The notes under the pieces: model-generated
Told to the model about the DNA's origin: nothing
What the model saw: only the letters and a program-made list of their open reading frames with translations
The model's database searches: none
Source: Microbacterium sp. MAH-37
GTDB lineage: Bacteria > Actinomycetota > Actinomycetes > Actinomycetales > Microbacteriaceae
NCBI RefSeq assembly: GCF_009758255.1
Contig: NZ_WSEN01000008.1
Location: 248,001-312,000, forward strand
DNA: 64,000 nt
Direction: 5' to 3'
Translations under genes and position numbers: made by a program
Shown: one piece after another, positions 42,831-50,710 of the stretch
Layout: every line of letters begins with the position of its first letter
Numbering within the stretch: position 1 is the stretch's first letter

Positions 42831-43613
42831 TCATGACCGGGCGGAGGACGCCGGTGTGACGGCAGCCCTCCGGACGCGCCAGTCGTGATACCTGGTCTGC
42901 GCGATCGTGGCGGTCGCCTCGGGGAGAAGGTCGCGACTCGCGAGACGCGCACCGAAATATGTTCCGAGCGGGTCGGGGGTGACCTCGCGGTCGTCCTTGC
43001 GGGATCGGAGATCGATCGTCGCGAGATCCTCGAGGCTGAACACCTCCGGACCGGCGTACTCGACGGTGCCGTACAGCGGCTCTCCGAGCGCGACCTGCGC
43101 GACAGCGTCGGCGACGTCGTCTGCGGCCATCGGCTGCACGAGCACGTCGGCGAGACGCACGGCTCCGTCATGAACGGCACGGTCGGTGATGATGCGGATG
43201 AACTCGAAGAACTGGGTCGCGTGCACGATCGAGTAAGGTCGCCGCGACGCCTTGAGGAGCTGTTCCTGCTGCTGCTTGGCCGCGAAGTATCCGCCCGCTG
43301 CCTGGGCGAGGCGGTCCGTGCCCACGACCGAGAGCGCGACGTGGTGCTTCACGCCGGCGGCTTCGCCGTAGCTGAGCAGGTTGATCGTGGAGACGTAGAA
43401 GAACTCCTGCGCTGCTGCTTCGTCGGTGTACGACGAGTTGGAGACATCGACCACGACCTCCGCGCCCTCCAGCGCCTCCTGCAGTCCTTCGCCCGTGTAG
43501 GAGTTGACGCCCGTGGCGCGCGCAGCGGCCAGGACGTCGTGGCCTTCCGTTCGCAACTGACGGACGAGCTTCGTGCCGATCAGCCCCGTTCCTCCGATGA
43601 CCGTGATCTTCAT
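42831..43613 (-). CDS. NmrA/SDR-type NAD(P)-binding reductase
   Basis: 260 residues, a paralogue of the 42031 gene. M-K-I-T-V-I-G-G-T-G-L-I-G-T-K nucleotide motif, V-V-V-D-V-S-N-S, S-V-V-G-T-D-R, H-A-T-Q-F-F-E-F. GGAGAGAG just before ATG 43613. First gene after a TGTCACA-type promoter (43693-43667) that points away from the ECF41 gene. Probably tandem duplication of one ancestral ECF41 target. Confidence 0.88.
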   Translation of the reverse strand: MKITVIGGTGLIGTKLVRQLRTEGHDVLAAARATGVNSYTGEGLQEALEGAEVVVDVSNSSYTDEAAAQEFFYVSTINLLSYGEAAGVKHHVALSVVGTDRLAQAAGGYFAAKQQQEQLLKASRRPYSIVHATQFFEFIRIITDRAVHDGAVRLADVLVQPMAADDVADAVAQVALGEPLYGTVEYAGPEVFSLEDLATIDLRSRKDDREVTPDPLGTYFGARLASRDLLPEATATIAQTRYHDWRVRRAAVTPASSARS

Positions 43614-43666
43614 CTCTCTCCTTCGAGTACTCGCTGGATGCCACGGGATTCCGTGCGCACAGAGGT

Positions 43667-43693
43667 GACAACGCACCCTCGTCGTCTGTGACA
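43667..43693 (-). promoter_or_regulatory. ECF41-type promoter, reductase side
   Basis: On the minus strand TGTCACA (43693-43687), 16-nt spacer, TGTC (43670-43667), 53 nt before the reductase start. Confidence 0.55.
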
Positions 43694-43717
43694 GACCCTG
43701 GGCGATCGCTGCGACGG

Positions 43718-43744
43718 TGTCACAGACCGAGACGCTCCCCGGTC
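43718..43744 (+). promoter_or_regulatory. ECF41-type promoter, sigma-gene side
   Basis: TGTCACA (43718-43724), 16-nt spacer, GGTC (43741-43744), ahead of the sigma gene. With the opposite-facing site it forms a divergent, probably autoregulated promoter pair. Confidence 0.55.
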
Positions 43745-43809
43745 AGTGGTTGTGAGGGCGAACCGCGCGTGATCCGAGCCGCCGCGAGTTCGCCGGAACG
43801 TGGTAAGCC

Positions 43810-44730
43810 ATGGGAATGGATGGAGCGATGGACGCTGATCTCTCGACGGACACGGTCACGGATCTCGACGATGCCCTGGCGGTCTTCGATGAGCACCGGC
43901 GGCACCTCTTCGGCATCGCATATCGGATGCTGAGCACGGTGGCCGATGCGGAGGACATCCTCCAGGAGACCTGGATCCGCTGGCAGAACACGGACCGGAC
44001 GCAGGTTCAGGAGCCGGTGGCGTTCCTCACGACGATCACGACGAGGCTGGCGATCAACTTCCTGCAGTCCGCGCATTCGCGCAGGGAGACCTACATCGGC
44101 CCGTGGCTTCCGGAGCCTGTCAACACGGAGGACGATCCGGCGCTCGGCGCCGAGCGGGCGGAAGCGCTGCAGTTCGCGATCCTGCTGACGCTGGAGAAGC
44201 TGACCCCGACGGAGCGCGCCGCATACATCCTGCGAGAGGCGTTCGACTATCCCTACCCGAGGATCGCGGAGGTGATCTCCAGCAGCGTCGTCAACGCGAG
44301 ACAGCTGGTGAGCCGGGCACGGGCGCATCTGTCGGCGCCACGCACGACTTCGGTGGACTCCGTCGCGCAGCGACGCCTCCTGGAGGCCTTCCTCGCCGCC
44401 GCCCAGAAGGGCGATGCGCAGGAGCTCGAGGCGCTGTTCGCCGCCGACGTCGTCAGCTACACCGACGGCGACGGGGCGAAGCTCGCGGCGCGCATTCCCG
44501 TCATCGGCCGCAGCCGGGTGGCGAAGTTCGTCGCGGCGTTCGCGCACCATTTCTGGATCGGCAAGACGATCGAGTGGGTGCAGGTCAACGGCCAGCCGGC
44601 CGCGACTCTCCGCGAGCACGGGAAGGTCACCACCATGGTGACCGTGACGACGTCGAGCGCTGGCATCCTCCAGCTTCTGTGGGTCATGAGCCCGCAGAAG
44701 CTCCTTCGGCTCAACCCGGTCGGCACATGA
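43810..44730 (+). CDS. ECF41 family RNA polymerase sigma factor with SnoaL-like C-terminal domain
   Basis: 306 residues (300 if ATG 43828, which has GGATGG ahead, is used). Region 2: H-L-F-G-I-A-Y-R-M-L-S-T-V-A-D-A-E-D-I-L-Q-E-T-W. Linker signature W-L-P-E-P at 99-103. Region 4 with Y-P-R-I-A-E-V-I-S-S-S-V-V-N-A-R-Q-L-V-S-R-A. The SnoaL-like tail has D-G-D-G-A-K in place of D-G-G-G-K and S-P-Q-K-L in place of N-P-D-K-L, so both regulatory motifs are altered. Overlaps by 4 bp (ATGA) with a gene encoding another copy of such a tail. Divergent reductase genes are its likely targets. Confidence 0.92.
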   Translation: MGMDGAMDADLSTDTVTDLDDALAVFDEHRRHLFGIAYRMLSTVADAEDILQETWIRWQNTDRTQVQEPVAFLTTITTRLAINFLQSAHSRRETYIGPWLPEPVNTEDDPALGAERAEALQFAILLTLEKLTPTERAAYILREAFDYPYPRIAEVISSSVVNARQLVSRARAHLSAPRTTSVDSVAQRRLLEAFLAAAQKGDAQELEALFAADVVSYTDGDGAKLAARIPVIGRSRVAKFVAAFAHHFWIGKTIEWVQVNGQPAATLREHGKVTTMVTVTTSSAGILQLLWVMSPQKLLRLNPVGT

Positions 44731-45125
44731 CCCGGAAGCACTACCCGACGTGGCTGCGCCGACGACGCCATGACGCCGCCGACGGCGACACGCTGGCGGC
44801 GCTCGCCGCGGCGCTGTCGGCGCAAGACCACGGCGCGACCCGCGGTCTGCTCCGCGCGGATGTCGTCGTGATCATCGACAGCGGCGGCCATCTGCCGACG
44901 CCCTCGAGCCCCGTCATCGGCAGGCCCGATGCCGCATCCGAACTGCTCGCCCTGATGGCGCCGGACACGGATTTCGCTGACGCCTCGGTCAACGGCATCC
45001 CCGGGCTCACGTTGATCCGTGAACAGCGGGTGGTCGGCGTGCTGACGGCAGAAGGTCGATCGGGTCTCCTGTCGAGCGTCTGGGTCGTGTGCAATCCGGA
45101 GAAGCTGCACCGCTGGAACCGGTGA
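44727..45125 (+). CDS. Stand-alone ECF41 C-terminal (SnoaL-like) domain protein
   Basis: 132 residues with no sigma regions. It aligns by eye with the C-terminal extension of ECF41 factors: D-G-D-T-L-A-A-L-A-A-A-L-S (start of the NTF2-like helix), V-V-V-I-I-D-S-G-G-H (the D-G-G-G position), V-I-G-R-P-D-A-A (as V-I-G-R-S-R-V-A in the sigma gene) and a C-terminal V-C-N-P-E-K-L-H-R-W (the N-P-D-K-L motif). Translationally coupled to the ECF41 gene. Since that gene's own motifs are altered, this product may supply the regulatory role in trans; this is inference. Confidence 0.75.
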   Translation: MTRKHYPTWLRRRRHDAADGDTLAALAAALSAQDHGATRGLLRADVVVIIDSGGHLPTPSSPVIGRPDAASELLALMAPDTDFADASVNGIPGLTLIREQRVVGVLTAEGRSGLLSSVWVVCNPEKLHRWNR

Positions 45126-45130
45126 GCCGC

Positions 45131-46111
45131 TCACCGCTCAGCGTCGAGCGCGATTCGCACCTCGCGTTCCTCTTCGTCGGTGAGGCCGGCCTGCCGCGGA
45201 ACGTCTCGAGTGCGCTCAAAGTCGAGCGTGTCCGCGAGAGTGTCGGCGAGCGGGCGCGTCACCAGTCCGGCAGCACGGGCGCGGCTCGTGTCCATGGTCG
45301 CGAACCAGCGCCACTCCTGGTCGGCGATCCACAACGGCATCGACTTCGGACCCATCCATTCCGCGATGCCGAGATCCGCCATCCGATCGAGCGGCACCGG
45401 CCGCAGCGCCGCCTCGCTGTGCGCCACCTGCCTCGACGTCTCGAGAACCTCACCCAGCGAGGTCTTCGGACCGGTCGCATTGAACACGCCGTCGATCCGC
45501 TGCTCGGCGGCGGTGACCAGCCAGCTCGCCAGATCGCGGACGTCGATCAGCGCGACGGGGAAGTCCAGGTCGTCCGGCACGATGACGTCGTCACCGGTGG
45601 GAGACGCGAAGCGCCACGGCCAGTAGCCGGTGCGGCCGGACGCATCGCCCGGTCCGCCGATGAGTCCGCAACGGGCGATCGTCGACGAGGACGCGGCCAC
45701 CGAGACCGCGCGCTCGCAGGCCACTTTCGCCGGTCCGTAGTCCTCCATCGACTCCATCACGTCACCGTCGAGAGGGTCGAGCAGCGCGGCATCCTCGGAC
45801 TGCTCGGGCCGGTCGAACGCGGCATAGACGTTTCCGGTCGACACGAAGACCCAGTGCCGCGTGTCGAGGTCCCGAACGGCACGGCGCACCTGGCCGGGTT
45901 GACGCGACACATCGATGACGGCATCCCATCGCCGACCGGTAACCTCGGCCAGGCCGCCCTCCTCATCGCGGTCGGCGACGACGAAGGTCACGCCAGCGGG
46001 CGCCGGCGAGGTACCGCGCGCGAGGCAGGTGACCGTGTGCTGACGAGCGATCGCCTCGTTTGCGATCGCGCGGCCGAGGAAGGCTGTGCCGCCGAGGATC
46101 AGGATCTCCAT
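45131..46111 (-). CDS. NAD-dependent epimerase/reductase (SDR)
   Basis: 326 residues. M-E-I-L-I-L-G-G-T-A-F-L-G-R-A (GGTxFLG variant of the extended SDR motif), V-I-D-V-S-R-Q-P-G-Q, V-F-V-S-T-G-N-V-Y, and Y-G-P-A-K (Tyr-x-x-x-Lys catalytic pair). Start where similarity begins; the frame is open further upstream. Its 3' end faces the orphan SnoaL gene, 5 bp away. Could be another of the epimerase class associated with ECF41, though no TGTCACA site is seen ahead of it. Confidence 0.85.
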   Translation of the reverse strand: MEILILGGTAFLGRAIANEAIARQHTVTCLARGTSPAPAGVTFVVADRDEEGGLAEVTGRRWDAVIDVSRQPGQVRRAVRDLDTRHWVFVSTGNVYAAFDRPEQSEDAALLDPLDGDVMESMEDYGPAKVACERAVSVAASSSTIARCGLIGGPGDASGRTGYWPWRFASPTGDDVIVPDDLDFPVALIDVRDLASWLVTAAEQRIDGVFNATGPKTSLGEVLETSRQVAHSEAALRPVPLDRMADLGIAEWMGPKSMPLWIADQEWRWFATMDTSRARAAGLVTRPLADTLADTLDFERTRDVPRQAGLTDEEEREVRIALDAER

Positions 46112-46182
46112 GGCACGATGCGACCACGGCGCGACCGGTGCTGTCCAGTCCTTCCGCTGTGAGCGGTGCACCATACGACGAA

Positions 46183-47217
46183 TCAGTCGGTGACGGGCGC
46201 TGAATGGGTCGCAGAGGTGTCCAGGCCACGGCGCGCGAGCTCGGCGCGCGCCCGGTCCAGCCCGCCGTGCTCCAGGCCGGCGAGCGCGGACCTCCCCGAC
46301 CACACGACCGCTCCCCTGCGACGCACGGTCACCTCGAGGTCGCCTGCCAGGTGCTCGAGCGCACCGGCCGTGTTCCGCTCCTGAGAGGGCAGCGGCACCG
46401 GCAGCACGCAGGATGCCCCTCGGGGCGCCGTGCCGGCGACGTCGATCGTCCACCCGAAGCCCCGGCCGTGCAGCATCCACCGTTCGTCGTCGACGATCGC
46501 ACGCACGGGGCTGACGCCGGGGTTGCCGAGCCGGATGACCCTGCCGCTCGGCAGCCGTACGACAAGGCCCGTCACCTCGGTGCGGATCGGTCCGGAATGG
46601 ACCTGCCCACCGGCGAACGCGACGCAGGCGCCCCGTTCAGCAAAGCCCTGGGCCTGACCCCACCACCAGGAATCGGGGAAACCCTCGCGGCCCCAGTTCT
46701 TCTCGGCGTAGATCTGCGCGTCGTGCAGCTCCCACGTCTCGTCGCCGAGCGTCGCGGTGCCGTTCACCCGCCCGCCCAGCAGCCACGGATGCCAGTACTG
46801 GTTCAGTGCGGGCACGGACTGGAACACACTCGATCCGCCGAACGCACGATGCGGCCACCGGAGCGCGTCGTCGATCATCACGTCGAGTCGGGCGTCCGCT
46901 CCGAGATCGACGTGCAGCCGCCGATCGTCACCGCTGAACGCATCGCCCGCGTGCGCTCCGACGCCGACACGATCAGCGGATGCCGACGGATGCTCGGCCA
47001 CACGCAGGAATCCGCCGGGGTGTGCGGCGAACCCGAGGGTCGCCCAGGGGCCGTGCGGGCCGCGGTTGACGCCGTTCAGGGCGATGATCACACGGCCGGT
47101 GGCGGAGTCGGTGATGCGCCAGAAGTAGCCCTCCATCGCGACGCCCGGATGCGCGGGCAGCGGACTCTGGAACGGCAGGTCCGCCCCCGTCGATCGGTAC
47201 CACGTGCGCAGGCCCAT
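46183..47217 (-). CDS. Tocopherol cyclase-like protein
   Basis: 344 residues. Matches the tocopherol cyclase/AttH-like fold by E-G-Y-F-W-R-I-T, H-P-H-R-A-F-like aromatic patches, A-E-K-N-W-G-R-E-G-F-P-D-S-W-W-W-G-Q and the late W-T-I-D-V-A. In plants such enzymes close the chroman ring; bacterial members rarely have a proven substrate. No other tocopherol gene is nearby. Divergent from a GNAT gene. Confidence 0.8.
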   Translation of the reverse strand: MGLRTWYRSTGADLPFQSPLPAHPGVAMEGYFWRITDSATGRVIIALNGVNRGPHGPWATLGFAAHPGGFLRVAEHPSASADRVGVGAHAGDAFSGDDRRLHVDLGADARLDVMIDDALRWPHRAFGGSSVFQSVPALNQYWHPWLLGGRVNGTATLGDETWELHDAQIYAEKNWGREGFPDSWWWGQAQGFAERGACVAFAGGQVHSGPIRTEVTGLVVRLPSGRVIRLGNPGVSPVRAIVDDERWMLHGRGFGWTIDVAGTAPRGASCVLPVPLPSQERNTAGALEHLAGDLEVTVRRRGAVVWSGRSALAGLEHGGLDRARAELARRGLDTSATHSAPVTD

Positions 47218-47287
47218 GTGGCCAGAGTCCGCCTGTCCCGTGCTGCTTGTCAATGGATCGCGGCCTCTCGACTGGCAAGCTGACAGG

Positions 47288-47860
47288 ATGCACTCACCCT
47301 GGCCCGTCTCCGTCGGCGACCTCGAGCTCCGCACGCCGACGCCCGGCGACATCGACCAGGTCGTCGCCTTCCGCAACCTCCCCGAAGCCAACCGCTTCAT
47401 GATCCGGACGAGCGTGGACCCGGATCAGCTGCGATCCGAGCTCGCGGCCCTCGCCACCTCGACGAACGACTACTCGTGCGTCGTCGCGCGGGATGAGGAG
47501 GTCGTCGCCATCGGATTCCTCGACATCGTCGACGGGATCGGCCAGCCCGGCAGGCCGACCGGTACGGAGGGCGTGATCGGCTACATCGTCCGTCCCGGCC
47601 ACTGGGGACAGGGCATCGCCTCGGCTGTCGTTCCCGAGCTGCTCCGCGCGGGATTCGACGGTCTCGGGCTGCGTCGCATCACAGCCGCCTGCACCGCGGC
47701 GAACACGGCGTCGGCGCGCGCGCTGGCTCGCGCCGGCATGCGGCGCGAACGACACGGGATAGCGGACGAGTGGCACGCGGAGCTCGGGTGGACGGACAGC
47801 TTCGGCTTCGCGCTGCTGGCGGCGGAGTGGCGCCTCGATCAGGGGCGCGACCAGCGATAG
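47288..47860 (+). CDS. GNAT family N-acetyltransferase (RimJ/L-type)
   Basis: 190 residues. L-R-T-P-T-P-G-D-I start, acetyl-CoA motif R-P-G-H-W-G-Q-G-I-A-S (about 102-112) and A-N-T-A-S-A-R-A-L-A-R-A-G-M near the end place it in the Acetyltransf_3 group. Poor ribosome site. Its 3' end overlaps the convergent GNAT by 22 bp. Acceptor unknown. Confidence 0.87.
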   Translation: MHSPWPVSVGDLELRTPTPGDIDQVVAFRNLPEANRFMIRTSVDPDQLRSELAALATSTNDYSCVVARDEEVVAIGFLDIVDGIGQPGRPTGTEGVIGYIVRPGHWGQGIASAVVPELLRAGFDGLGLRRITAACTAANTASARALARAGMRRERHGIADEWHAELGWTDSFGFALLAAEWRLDQGRDQR

Positions 47861-48288
47861 TCGCTCACCCAGAGGCCAGGGAGCACTTCACGATCCCCAA
47901 CGTGCGTGAACGCCAGCCCCTCGTAGAGCGATCGAGCCGGCTTGTTAAGAAGGCCCGTGGACACGAGAGCACGAGAGCCGTTCGTCAGAACGTCCAGCAC
48001 GAGGCGTCTTCCTATCCCCCGTCGGTGGCACCTCGGATCGACGATCAATCGATCGATGTCCACCTCGTCATCCTCGACACGGAACCCGACCGCACCTCTG
48101 ATGGTCCCTGCACTGTCGCGGTCCATGATCCAAGACAGATCGGCAGCAAGAAGATCTGCCTCGGTCTCGCTGAGAGCGGGGATGCGGTCGTCCCCGATCA
48201 GGGCCGCCTCCACCTGGTAGGCGTCGCGCTGGATGCGGAAGAGCGCGGCCACGTCTGCATCCGCGAGAGCTGGGCTTCTGGGTTCCAT
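47839..48288 (-). CDS. GNAT family N-acetyltransferase
   Basis: 149 residues from ATG 48288 (AAGGATGG ahead); a GTG at 48348 would add 20. Acetyl-CoA motif R-R-G-I-G-R-R-L (about 102-109) after V-D-I-D-R-L-I-V-D-P, and the tail N-K-P-A-R-S-L-Y-E-G-L-A-F. Local GC is a little lower and codon use less biased than in neighbours, so recent gain is possible. Acceptor unknown. Confidence 0.85.
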   Translation of the reverse strand: MEPRSPALADADVAALFRIQRDAYQVEAALIGDDRIPALSETEADLLAADLSWIMDRDSAGTIRGAVGFRVEDDEVDIDRLIVDPRCHRRGIGRRLVLDVLTNGSRALVSTGLLNKPARSLYEGLAFTHVGDREVLPGLWVSDYRWSRP

Positions 48289-48368
48289 GAGGCCATCCTT
48301 CAGGGCTACCAGCGAATCGTGCTTCACCACGCGATCTGCGGAAGGCACACATTTCCGTGATCAAACCG

Positions 48369-48396
48369 TTGCTTTTCGTTACCTCGCCGTTATAGA
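48369..48396 (+). promoter_or_regulatory. Sigma-A promoter of the 48.4-kb small transcript
   Basis: TTGCTT (48369-48374), 16-nt spacer, TATAGA (48391-48396), in an AT-richer patch. It predicts a start near 48403. TAGAGT (48393) with an 18-nt spacer is an alternative -10. Confidence 0.65.
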
Positions 48397-48407
48397 GTGA
48401 TCGCACG

Positions 48408-48440
48408 GTGAATGTTTGCTGTGGCATCCACCGCATGTGA
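48408..48440 (+). CDS. Short Cys-Cys leader peptide, nearly leaderless
   Basis: GTG start about 5 nt after the predicted transcription start, encoding M-N-V-C-C-G-I-H-R-M then TGA. Adjacent Cys codons in a tiny 5'-proximal frame recall the cysteine-responsive leader peptides of actinobacteria. Those normally precede sulfur genes; none follows here. Translation is not shown. Confidence 0.35.
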   Translation: MNVCCGIHRM

Positions 48441-48467
48441 TTGCAGGACCTCTTGGTGCAAGGGACA

Positions 48468-48499
48468 AGGGCCGGTCGGGAGCCTCTCCGACCGGCCCT
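48468..48499 (+). terminator. Terminator hairpin of the 48.4-kb transcript
   Basis: AGGGCCGGTCGG (48468-48479) pairs perfectly with CCGACCGGCCCT (48488-48499), 8-nt loop. Since the upstream gene is on the other strand, it can only end a transcript that starts in this interval. Confidence 0.8.
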
Positions 48500-48526
48500 C
48501 AATCATGTCCGCGCTAATCTGTGATG

Positions 48527-48955
48527 ATGACCGATCGCCAGCTCGCCCTGCAGGCGTGGGAGAGCCTCTTCCGCGCCCAGCACGAGCTGTTCGCCGAGAT
48601 GATCACCGACTTCGACGGCTCCGACATCACCCAGGCCGAGTACGACGTGCTGCTCACCGTCGTGCGCTCCTGCGAGATGACCGCGCGGCTGCGCGACGTC
48701 ACCGCGAACATGCTCATCAGCCAGCCCAGCGTCTCACGCCTGGTCGACCGGATGGTCAGCCGCGGCCTCATCACGAAGGCCGCCGACCCCGAAGACGGCC
48801 GCGGTTCGCTGCTCACCGCCACTGAGGACGGCGCGCGCACGTTCCGCGTGCTCGCCACCTCGCACGGCCGCTCGATCGCCGAGAAGATGTCGAAGCTGAA
48901 TGCCGACGAGCAGCGCACCCTGCTCGCCCTGACGGAGAAGCTGCGCGGCCTCTGA
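48527..48955 (+). CDS. MarR family transcriptional regulator
   Basis: 142 residues. Winged HTH with D-V-T-A-N-M-L-I-S-Q-P-S-V-S-R-L-V-D-R-M-type recognition region and wing L-I-T-K-A-A-D-P-E-D-G-R-G-S, the classical MarR D-x-R-G pattern. Three in-frame starts are adjacent (GTG 48521, ATG 48524, ATG 48527). TAATCT (48515-48520) ends 6 nt before the last, favouring a leaderless message from 48527. Followed on the same strand by the flotillin gene. Confidence 0.88.
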   Translation: MTDRQLALQAWESLFRAQHELFAEMITDFDGSDITQAEYDVLLTVVRSCEMTARLRDVTANMLISQPSVSRLVDRMVSRGLITKAADPEDGRGSLLTATEDGARTFRVLATSHGRSIAEKMSKLNADEQRTLLALTEKLRGL

Positions 48956-49047
48956 GCCCGGGGAGTTCTCCCCATCTGCAGCATCCCGCCTTATCTGGCA
49001 GGGTGGTCGGAAGGGACTCCACTGGGGAGTTCAGGCTGGAGGGCCCC

Positions 49048-50640
49048 TTGGAGATCGCCGCACTCGTCGGAATCCTCATCACCGTCGGAATCGCACTCGC
49101 GTTCGTCGTCGTCCTGGTCGGCATCGTCGCCCTGTTCGCGCGCAGCTGGATCAAGGTCGCGCGCGCCGACGAGGCGCTCGTCATCTCGGGCCGCAAGCAG
49201 AAGGTGCAGCGCGCCGTCGTCAACAGCGACGGCAGCACCAGCTCGGAGATGGCCGAGTCGCCGGTCACGGTCATCGTCAACGGCAAGGCCGTCGTGAACC
49301 CGATCACCCAGCGCCACGAGATCATCTCGCTGCGCTCCCGTCAGGTGTCGCTGAACGCCGAGGCGCAGTCGCTCGACAGCGTCACCCTGAACGTCGACGG
49401 CGTCGCGATCGTGAAGATCGGCTCCGACCCGCTGTACGTGCGCCGCGCCGCGGAGCGCTTCGCCTCACAGGACAAGGCCATCGAGCAGTTCACCACCGAA
49501 CAGCTCGAAGGCGCGCTGCGCGGCATCGTCGCCACGCTCTCGGTCGTCGAGCTCATGCGCGAGCGGAAGAAGTTCTCCGACCAGATCGCGTCCGACGTCT
49601 CCCAGGAGCTGGCCGAGCAGGGCCTGATCCTCGACTCGTTCCAGATCAAGGGCATCACCGACAAGGTCGGCTACATCCAGTCGCTCGGTGCTCCCGAGAT
49701 CCAGGCCAAGCGCCAGTCCGCCGAGATCTCGCAGACCAACGCCGATCGTGCGATCAACCAGAAGAACATCGCCAACCAGGAAGCCAACCTGATCGAGCAG
49801 ACCGCGCTCGACACGAACACGGCGAACGCGAACGCCGGCATCGGCCGCGCGCGCGCCGAGGCCGAGCAGGCCGAGCAGCTCGCCCGCGCGCAGGCCGAGC
49901 AGGCCGTCCTGCAGCAGCAGGCCGAGAACAAGCAGGCCCAGCTGGACGCCGATGTGAAGCGCGTCGCCGACGCGCAGCGCTACGAGGCCGAGACCAGGGC
50001 TCAGGCCGACCTGTTCACGCGCGAGAAGGCCGCCGAGGCCGCCGCGATCGAGCAGGTCAAGCAGGCCGAGGCACGCACCCGCATCGCGGAGCAGCAGGCA
50101 CAGGCCGACAAGGCCCGCGCCGCCGGTGAGGCGGCCGCAGCCGAGGCGAAGGCCGCCGGTGAGGCCAACGCCCTGCGCGCCCAGGCCGACGCCGAGGCCG
50201 CGGCTCGCCGGGTGCGCGCCGAGGCCGAGGCGGCCGCCATCCGCGCCGAGGGCGAGGCCCGCGCGGCCGCCGTCGAGGCCGAGGCGAAGGCCATCGCGTC
50301 GAACCAGGAGGCGTTCCTGTCGCAGCGCGTGCTCGAGGTTCTCCCCGCGATCATGGGCGAGTTCGCCAAGGGCTACGCCACGATCGGCAACGTGTCGATC
50401 ATCGGGGGCTCCGGCGAGGACGGCGCGTCCAGCGTGGTCGGCGGCGACAACGCCAAGGCCATGCGCGCCGTGTTCGACAGCGTCAACGCCGCCACCGGCC
50501 TCGACCTCGCCGCCATCATCCAGGGCCAGGCCGTCGGCCGCGGCTTCGGAGCCGGCGTCGCCCAGGCGTCCGAGGATGCCACGCCGGCACCGGCGCGCCG
50601 CGCGGCGGTCGTCGAGGTCGAGCCCGTCGTCGAGGACTGA
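49048..50640 (+). CDS. Flotillin-like membrane scaffold protein
   Basis: About 530 residues. One N-terminal membrane helix (about 4-32), then an SPFH/PHB domain (about 45-210, with R-Q-V-S-L-N-A-E-A-Q-S-L-D-S-V-T-L-N-V-D-G-V) and a long Ala/Glu/Gln coiled coil (about 240-430, flotillin-type A-E-A-E repeats), ending in a Gly-rich tail. Organises membrane microdomains. TTG 49048 is chosen since TGGAGGG lies 4 nt upstream and the helix follows directly; GTG 49003 is the alternative. Confidence 0.9.
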   Translation: MEIAALVGILITVGIALAFVVVLVGIVALFARSWIKVARADEALVISGRKQKVQRAVVNSDGSTSSEMAESPVTVIVNGKAVVNPITQRHEIISLRSRQVSLNAEAQSLDSVTLNVDGVAIVKIGSDPLYVRRAAERFASQDKAIEQFTTEQLEGALRGIVATLSVVELMRERKKFSDQIASDVSQELAEQGLILDSFQIKGITDKVGYIQSLGAPEIQAKRQSAEISQTNADRAINQKNIANQEANLIEQTALDTNTANANAGIGRARAEAEQAEQLARAQAEQAVLQQQAENKQAQLDADVKRVADAQRYEAETRAQADLFTREKAAEAAAIEQVKQAEARTRIAEQQAQADKARAAGEAAAAEAKAAGEANALRAQADAEAAARRVRAEAEAAAIRAEGEARAAAVEAEAKAIASNQEAFLSQRVLEVLPAIMGEFAKGYATIGNVSIIGGSGEDGASSVVGGDNAKAMRAVFDSVNAATGLDLAAIIQGQAVGRGFGAGVAQASEDATPAPARRAAVVEVEPVVED

Positions 50641-50647
50641 GCTTCAC

Positions 50648-50693
50648 ACGCACGGAGGGCGCGGATGCTGCGGCATCCGCGCCCTCCGTGCGT
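50648..50693. terminator. Long bidirectional terminator
   Basis: Perfect 21-bp arms (50648-50668, 50673-50693; core GGAGGGCGCGGATG) with a 4-nt loop, between the convergent flotillin and iolG genes. Confidence 0.93.
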
Positions 50694-50710
50694 CTGGGCG
50701 ACGTGAGCTG

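Larger units (their letters stand above)
48403..48499 (+). ncRNA. Candidate small RNA / leader of about 97 nt
   Basis: Bounded by a good promoter (48369-48396) and a 12-bp terminator hairpin (48468-48499). The interval carries a 10-codon frame at its 5' end with two adjacent Cys codons but no longer gene. It may be an independent sRNA or a cysteine-sensing leader. The MarR gene downstream has its own -10, so it need not be its mRNA leader. No known RNA family recognised. Confidence 0.45.

Noticed and set aside
45121..45135. GGTGAGC-C-GCTCACC palindrome at the meeting of two genes
   Set aside because: A loop of one base cannot form that stem; the shortened hairpin is too weak to call a terminator.
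48412..48825. Longer open frame through the 48.4-kb transcript into the MarR gene
   Set aside because: It reads the MarR gene out of frame with shadow composition; the MarR frame has a clear winged helix.
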